A DNA stretch of 64,000 nt from Oscheius onirici. Lineage: Eukaryota > Nematoda > Chromadorea > Rhabditida > Rhabditidae. The notes under the pieces were generated by a model. That model worked only from the letters and a program-made list of their open reading frames with translations. It was not told the DNA's origin and did not search any database. This document shows, piece by piece, positions 58,176 through 64,000 of this stretch. The position numbers were made by a program, and so were the translations under genes. The stretch covers positions 3,410,001 through 3,474,000 of the forward strand of contig OW051471.1 of assembly GCA_932521025.1 (NCBI GenBank), in the 5' to 3' direction. How positions within the stretch are numbered: the stretch's first letter is position 1; the number at the start of each line of letters is the position of its first letter.

Positions 58176-59598
58176 TTTCGAGTAATTGTTTTAAAGAGGA
58201 GTTGCATATCCTTTTTAACAAAAATTTCTTTATCTTTTCACAATAAGCAGACTGAAGTGGATGTTAACTGAGGGAATGAAGCTTGCAATCGATCAGAATT
58301 GTCAGACAATAGACACCGACTGTAATGCTATTTTGTTTCAGTTGCCAGTTAGATACTGGTGAGAGATTCAACCGCCAAACAAGCTAGTACAAATCTGTGC
58401 GAACAGGCTTCTATATTTCTTATTTGTACAGCATTTAGCCAAACAATCTTTATTGGGTTAGTTACAATGAGCATACCAAAAAAGTCATATTCCGGGAGCA
58501 AAGGGTCATTGGTCTGTCTGTAAATGAGACCATAATTTTGTGGCCTCAGTACTCATTGAAGACAACGTTTATCGTTCTGGCATGTTCTGTGACTATTTAG
58601 AGCGGATGAAGGGCTTTCCAACCCATTTTGAAAAATTGAAAAGGTTCATAAACGGCCGTGTTATGATATGATGTCAACAAAGTAGGCGAAAATCGGAGTT
58701 GGCGAAACACATTTCTCAAGAATGGCTAAACGGTTTGGTCTGAAACTCTGGGCGGTAATTGGCACCACCAATGGTCATCCGGCGCCAATGGAATTAGCTT
58801 GGTTCCTTTACACAGGAAGGCTGGGATATAGGTAGGGGTGCGCGAAGCAGGGTTGGTTCAAAACTCTGCCAAAACTCGTAGATACCACCTAGGTAGAGAA
58901 GGACGGGGTATGTTGCCGATTTGCGATATCTCATGTAGAAAAAAATGTATGGGCCCGAGGGTCAAAACTTATGGTGCGGTCTGTATATCGAACTTTTTAA
59001 CCCATTTGCGCTGTCACAATGCGAAACTGAGGGCATTTTTTTTATCGAAACTTTGTGAGGAATCTAGCTACCACGTCCGATTTCCAAAATAAACACCTTT
59101 TCAGTTTTTAAGTCTTTTTAACTTTGCAAAATATTTGGAAAGAGTCTGAACACTGTCGTAAGGGTCGAAAAAAGGTACGACGGCCCCAGGCGACAAAGTT
59201 GACTGGTCATATAATAAAACGGAAAAGATCCTCCTGGAACGAAAACTGAACAGGGACAAGCCCTTCCGTTGGACGCGGAACGGAAAAGCTGCGACTACTT
59301 TTCAGCCACTCGAGTACGAGAATATCACGTCATGTGGTAGTCGAGAGAGAGAGAGAGAGAGGGACAAAGATAAGACCAAATAGACTCTAGGAGACGATCT
59401 GTAGCTGGAACATAATCTATTTATGTCTTCTCTACAGTAAAAGTACAGCTGATATTGGATATTTCCATAATCTTGTTGTACTTTTACAACGAGCAAACTT
59501 TAAAAAGCTACAATAGATGGAAACACAGCAGAAATGGAAAAATATGAATATCTCCCAAATCAAGTCTCTGCGTGAGCACAAAAATAGAAAACCGCGTA
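58176..59598. other. Intergenic DNA without a recognised gene
   Basis: No coding exon pattern seen. A (GA)n microsatellite lies at about 59342-59363. The + frame 58838-59092 has no supporting features. Confidence 0.4.
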
Positions 59599-60186
59599 AG
59601 GTCTGCAAAAAAAAGAGGGATACCGTAGTTTAAGAATTCCCTTCTCCGCGGGACCCATTGGCCAAACCGCGCATCGCAGCTCGCCGCGCGTTTGAATCGT
59701 TAGACAAATCGACTTCGTGACGGGACCCGTTCAAGCCTTTTTCAGTGGAAACTTGGCGCAACGTTCCTGAGAAAACTACTCGCTCATTTTTCTTGTAGGT
59801 GGTTCCATTGGAAAGAGCGTAGGCGAAACTATAATAACGGATAATGGCACTTAAACTTTGCTCATGTAATCGCAGTGAAAAACAAAAATTATCGTTTTTC
59901 CCAGCCATTTTATTCTATGATTTCTGTAGAAAACATTCATTATTGTAGAACACGATGCGCCCGTCAAAATGAGACCGAGCACGATCAAAAACACAGCCTG
60001 GTTGCTGAGAACTCGTTGCGCCAAGGTTTGCATAAAAACGAGAAAAAGGTGATGCAAAGGTAGAATGTTTGATCGAAAAATATTGAAAAAAAAATGCTGT
60101 TTGAATGCGCGGCTTGGCTAATGGGTCCCGCGGGGAAGGGAATCCTTTAAACTACGGTATCCTCTTTTTTTTTTGAACAGACCGTA
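59597..60186. mobile_element. Fold-back element, about 586 bp, probable TA target site
   Basis: Left AGGTCTGCAAAAAAAAGAGG / GATACCGTAGTTTAAG / CGCGGGACCCATTGGCCAAA and right the inverted equivalents (GCTAATGGGTCCCGCGG, AACTACGGTATCCTC, GAACAGACCG): terminal repeats of roughly 85-90 bp with small indels. TA borders both ends. A minus-strand frame in the core (59851-60057) encodes a hydrophobic segment but I cannot identify it. Confidence 0.72.
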
Positions 60187-60907
60187 AGGCATACGCAATT
60201 TGACGTCAATTCGATATTTATTTAGAGTTTTTACTTTTCACTTTATACTTTCACCCTGTTTTGTCTATTTTCCCTGCCATTTTAGCACCAAAAGTTTATC
60301 TTTCCATTCTAAACAAATGGCAAATACTTTTCAATTATTGTACAAAGATTTTGAGGGAAAACATATGATTTTCCTAGTTTGTCGCTCATATTTGCAAGTT
60401 ATTCATTTTTTTTGTTTCACTTGTTGACACTGGCTAAATGTTTGTCTGAGAAAAACAGTCTTACTGAGACTAAATCAGTTGGAATCCTCATAGCAGCGTT
60501 GTTGAAAAAGAACAAGAGCATTAGTGAGACCGTCGTCAGCGAATTAGGCATCAATAGTAGTCCAGTTACTGTTCCCATCCGTTTGTTTCTCTTTTTTCTT
60601 GTGTGATCCTTTATATTAAGACGAATCATTGCCTCTAGTTACTAAGCTGAGTCACCTCCAAAAATTGTGCTGAAAAGTTAATGTAAATGAGGACGAACGA
60701 ACAGGATCCAGTGAGGGAAAGGTCAATCAATGAGTTTAAAGAGTATTTCGAAATCTCTCCAAGAACTCACGATCCTTTCCTTCTGCGGTGCGGATTAGGC
60801 AAAGGCAGAGCTGAAACGAAGATAACATTGTCGTTCGGCAACACACCTTCCTGCCAGTCTCCGTATAGTCAGCTGGTCGTGCTCGCTTATGCTGGTCCCG
60901 ATAGCAA
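60187..60907. other. Intergenic DNA, A/T-rich
   Basis: Open frames at 60200-60606 (+) and 60687-61019 (+) are not supported by splice signals or motifs; the last one runs into the inverted repeat beginning 60908. Confidence 0.35.
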
Positions 60908-61427
60908 CACTTACCTACGCGCACTTGCCACTTCAACACTCCAAGTCATTTTTTCTTATTTTTTTCTGTTTGTTTTTCTTCCACCAAGCAAAATACATAG
61001 CTCCTTACAAAAAACATGAGAACTTGTTGTAAAGTCGAATGATACGCTGTTTCAGGATCTGTTTGACTTCAATGTAGTTGAGAGCGTACTTCAGACGTTT
61101 AGGAAGAGGTTCAGGGGAAGCTACTCGTGAAGCTTGCGAGGTCCAGAGCGAGGAAGGACAGCGAATACTCCTCCGAGCTTGTCCTCATTCGGCGGATTAC
61201 ATCCACTAAAATTAAACTAATACGAAATTGCTTTAAAAACATTGTGAAGAAGAGCCGGAGACAAAGGAAGGTTTTCGACAAGCAAACAGCGTGAAAAATT
61301 GGATAAATATTGGAGGTTTCTCATGTTTTTTGTAAGGAGCTATGTATTTTGCTTGGTGGAAGAAAAACAAACAGAAAAAAATAAGAAAAAATGGAGTGTT
61401 GAAGCGGCAAGTGCGCGTAGGTAAGTG
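60908..61427. mobile_element. Inverted-repeat element, arms about 110 bp
   Basis: 60908-61020 and 61318-61427 are near-identical in opposite directions (CACTTACCTACGCGCACTTG, CTTCCACCAAGCAAAATACA, GCTCCTTACAAAAAACATGAG) with one 5-bp indel and one substitution. The core (61021-61317) has codon-like texture and acceptor-like TTTCAG|GATCTGTTTGAC but no gene I can name. No clear target duplication. Confidence 0.75.
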
Positions 61428-61786
61428 GAAAAGGCGGAAACAGCGTTTCTGTCCTTTCCTATTTTATTTTTTCCTAAGCACAGAAATTTTGATGTCGGAA
61501 TAGACGTAACTGGTGTAAAATTTGATGCTGAATCGATTAAACATTGTTTGAAAACGATAAAACGAGTGCAGAGCGTCAAAAAATGAATAATATGCAAGAT
61601 CGTGACGGGACCGATGCCAAATGCAGCGGTTTTGGCATTTTTGGCATAGCCGAAGGCTCCCTTTAAGTGGACGTCCCCGACCTAATAGCTTAGACTTGAC
61701 ATCTTTCGACTAACATCTCGACGAGTTTGACTCTCCAGCTTTCGAGTCGCAGCAACCCCAACCTCTCATCTCTTAAGGTCTGACAG

Positions 61787-62415
61787 ATGTCTGACAGTAG
61801 CAGCCACCAGGACGCCTTCAACGTCGATCCGGACGACTACAGTCAGCGTTTCCTCCGTCCTTTGATTAGCTTAGCCTCCTTCAGATCTACTTTGCCGATG
61901 AGAACTCTGCCTGCTGCAAGCGTTCGGTCAAGGGAATCGACAGTGCTTTCGTCATGCACGTCTTGAACAATGTCGGCCAGGAAGCGATCCGCGTGCTGGC
62001 CCCTCAGCCTCTGAAGTGCATCTGTCTGGGACGCTATGTCGACGTCGAGGCTTCCGTCGGCAATGTGATCGGAAGATTGAAGCAGAGCATGGGACGTTTC
62101 GGCCCGGGTCTTCTCGTCTTTGGGCACTTCTCGAATCTCGTCTATGAGAACCATGCCAAGCCGGTGTATAGGATTACTTTCCCAAGCTGCAGCTGCGCCA
62201 GGAACAACGAGTTCGAGATCAACGACCTGAACACTGGCTTGAAGATTGGCGGCATAAAGCTCCAGAGGAATCCTCGCAGAAAGACCTTGACGACTATCTC
62301 CAAATTCGAAATTGAATTTTCTCTTAATCTGGAAAGCAATATGAAAGCTACGCTGCTGCTCCTTCCTCATCGACGTCATCTCTCTACTACTAAAGCGCAA
62401 TGGTGTCTGTTGTAG
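61787..62415 (+). pseudogene. Phospholipid scramblase, 5'-truncated and with an altered 3' end
   Basis: Scramblases move lipids across the plasma membrane in response to calcium. From 61885 the frame reads IYFADENSACCKRSVKG, HVLNNVGQEAIRVLAPQPL, VGNVIGRLKQSMGRFGPG, FPSCSCARNNEFEI, KLQRNPRRKTLTTISKFEIE and FSLNLESNMKATLL, in the order of the scramblase beta-barrel. The upstream LLGIDQ..WET region is missing; an exon from ATG 61787 can be joined only with a weak GTCGAT donor. Near 62350 the frame shifts: the final helix (SFLIDVI) lies one frame over, and the actual frame runs into ACAG-element-like sequence before TAG 62413-62415. Confidence 0.68.
62388..62412 (-). repeat. ACAG-element scrap at the scramblase 3' end
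   Basis: On the minus strand ACAGACACCATTGCGCTTTA matches the conserved ACACCATTGC(A/G)CTTTAG block of the family. It supplies the last codons of the scramblase frame. Confidence 0.6.
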
Positions 62416-62919
62416 ACTCTGTTTGTTTGTCTGGGACTTGAAATTTTGGTGTATTGTTAAGAGTCGCCACTGTTAATTTTAATGCATCGGTAGGACAGCG
62501 AAGTCATCCAACAGAGTCGGGGATTGGACCTTATGGGTATGGAATTAGAAACAGTTGAGGTGAACGCACCAAAGACCTATACCAACAACGCCGCTTACTA
62601 TTGTCGAGGAATGATGTTCTTGCCCGAATTGGTCTAACAATAATTCAACAAGACTCTCCGTATATCCGATATAGAAAGACGACAACTGCCTCGCTATCGT
62701 CAGACGCTGGACTCTAAGAGACTTTTTGGGGAAAGAAGAGAATGAGAGGAAGTGAGGCCGATGACTCTCGAAGTAGGCTGGAATGGCTCTTTTGAACATT
62801 CAAGAGGATAAAACCTGGACTTATTTTCGTCTTAGCCGTGTCATCAAAACTTACAGTCAACTCAAGATTACCATTTCACAGATATCTTTTCTCTTTTTTT
62901 TCTTTGGAATAGAATCTCT
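62416..62919. other. Convergent spacer
   Basis: Between the scramblase fragment (+) and the small minus-strand gene. The open frames 62545-62799 (-) and 62783-62965 (+) are unsupported. Confidence 0.4.
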
Positions 62920-63494
62920 TTATATGTTCTCTACAGTAAAATATTTGTCCGAGACTGGGTCATAGTAACAGCCGAATTCCGTATCGAACAGTAGTCGTCT
63001 CATTGAGATCTCCTTCTTTTCCGTCGTCGTTCCGGACTTTTCTCGCACAAAACGCAGCGGTGGTGTCTCTCTAAAAGGGCCTCTTACTGGTATACTGTAA
63101 GATTTTGAATAATAACCCACCACTAACCAAATAATGTAACTTTCGGGTCAAAAACAGCCTTTTCAAAATTTCCGAGGGTTTGCAAAATTGTATTCTTTGA
63201 CAAGGGGTCCCTTGTTCCGGTCTACAACATTGCAGAACGTCTGAAAGGTGGGAAATGTCGTTTTCAAACGTAAAAGTAGTCTTTTTGTGGAGGAGTGGGC
63301 CATTTCAGCAAAAGTTAAACCGACTTTCTCTTCTGACTCCTGTACAGATTCCCATAACTAGCCGACCTCGCCCTCCTCTCGGTCATCTCCTTGTCTTCCT
63401 CATCAGAATCATCCTCAAATTCGTGTTTTCTCAGCCTCTCGGATCCCGAGGCTCCTTTCCATTCGACATCTGGCTTCATCATACTCCTCAACAT
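62920..63494 (-). CDS. Small acidic/basic protein, two exons, unrecognised
   Basis: Exon 63494-63367 starts MLRSMMKPDVEWKGASGSE after GTTTTCAG, continues with an acidic EFEDDSDEEDKE and ends at a GTCGGC donor. Exon 63094-62920 after CTTACAG gives SIPVRGPFRETPPLRF, MRRLLFDTEFGCYYDPVSDK and a stop at 62920. The join is in phase 2 and gives about 100 residues. The E-F-G-x-Y-Y-D-P-V-x-x-K-Y block looks conserved. RRASIP at the junction would suit a basophilic kinase. No family recognised. Confidence 0.5.
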
Positions 63495-64000
63495 GCTCCG
63501 TTCGGCTGAAAACGGAGGGAAGCAGGAAATCGTACAGCGGAACTGAACAAAAGGACACTCGGGGTCCGGAATGAGTCAGACTACGGTAGAAAAGGCCCCG
63601 ATTCTGACTGTTTTTCCACTTTTGTCAATCTCTCTCTCTCTTGTCTGTCAAAGACTCGGGCCACGAGCCGACCTGTGTATGTGTTTCAGTGCCATAACAA
63701 AGTTGGTTCTGGCCGGAGACTCAGGACAACTTGTTTTTGAGAAATCTTGCTGGCTGTTTGTTTGAAAATTATCAAGGTGAGAATATTATTTTACCGGAAT
63801 AACAAAAGCAGCTCAACATATTGAATGCACATCTGACAACGTCAGATGTGTAATCAGGCTATATCCACGAATTGACGTTTTTTTCAGAATGAAAACGAGA
63901 AGATCGTTTTTTTTTCAGTCCGCATTTCGTCAAATCTTTGCACTTTTCCACGGGAAACGCCAAAATCCAGCCTAGTATTTCACGCTCTTTCAAACAAGAC
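63495..64000. other. Flank at window end
   Basis: Holds the upstream region of the small minus-strand gene. A short + frame at 63571-63765 has no motif. A palindrome CATCTGAC(AA)CGTCAGATG occurs near 63830-63850. No gene supported. Confidence 0.35.

Overview
The window is animal nuclear DNA from a compact genome. The genes are multi-exon with mostly 38-60 nt introns (GT..TTTTAG or TTTCAG), and the products are metazoan: laminin beta, a CRK/CED-2 adaptor, NUP155, a RIG-I-like helicase and telomerase reverse transcriptase. Nearly every start codon has an acceptor-like TTTCAG, TTTTAG or TTACAG within about 0-30 nt upstream, and same-strand neighbours often sit 220-450 bp apart. I infer spliced-leader trans-splicing and operon-like gene pairs. 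A nematode, or another SL-using compact invertebrate, fits best; I cannot name the species.

Layout. 1-434: 3' end of an unknown membrane-protein gene (+). 501-2130: mitochondrial release factor (-). 2552-9470: laminin beta (-). 9471-13378: gene-poor DNA with hairpin repeats. 13379-17034: a novel acidic/basic repeat protein (-). 17283-18290: a repeat element carrying a ~519-bp (ACAG)n array. 18454-18957: single-exon coiled-coil gene (+). 19423-24348: three minus-strand genes (unknown, CRK, CCDC137-like). 25187-25617: second copy of the ACAG element. 25807-32720: NUP155 (-), divergent from a + strand pair, RIG-I-like helicase (33085-38124) and TERT (38348-41921). TERT runs tail-to-tail, 35 bp apart, into a ZFAND4-like ubiquitin/AN1 gene (41957-47527, -). 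Two introns of that gene are swollen by transposons, including an internally deleted LTR retrotransposon with 203-205 bp LTRs and a 5-bp target duplication. 47788-53247: ankyrin-repeat protein (-). 54359-57414: sterol-desaturase-family gene (-) with a small gene nested in an intron. 57415-61786: intergenic, several fold-back elements. 61787-62415: 5'-truncated phospholipid scramblase (+). 62920-63494: small acidic/basic gene (-).

The non-genic story is small DNA transposons. Four hAT-like MITEs have exact 8-bp target duplications, one of them interrupted in its terminal repeat by another MITE. A mariner-like MITE has a tRNA-like core, and tRNA-like relics and palindromes are scattered in introns. 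The most interesting functional context is the helicase-telomerase pair, which looks co-transcribed. The TERT there is minimal: it has RT motifs but no visible N-terminal TEN domain and almost no C-terminal extension.
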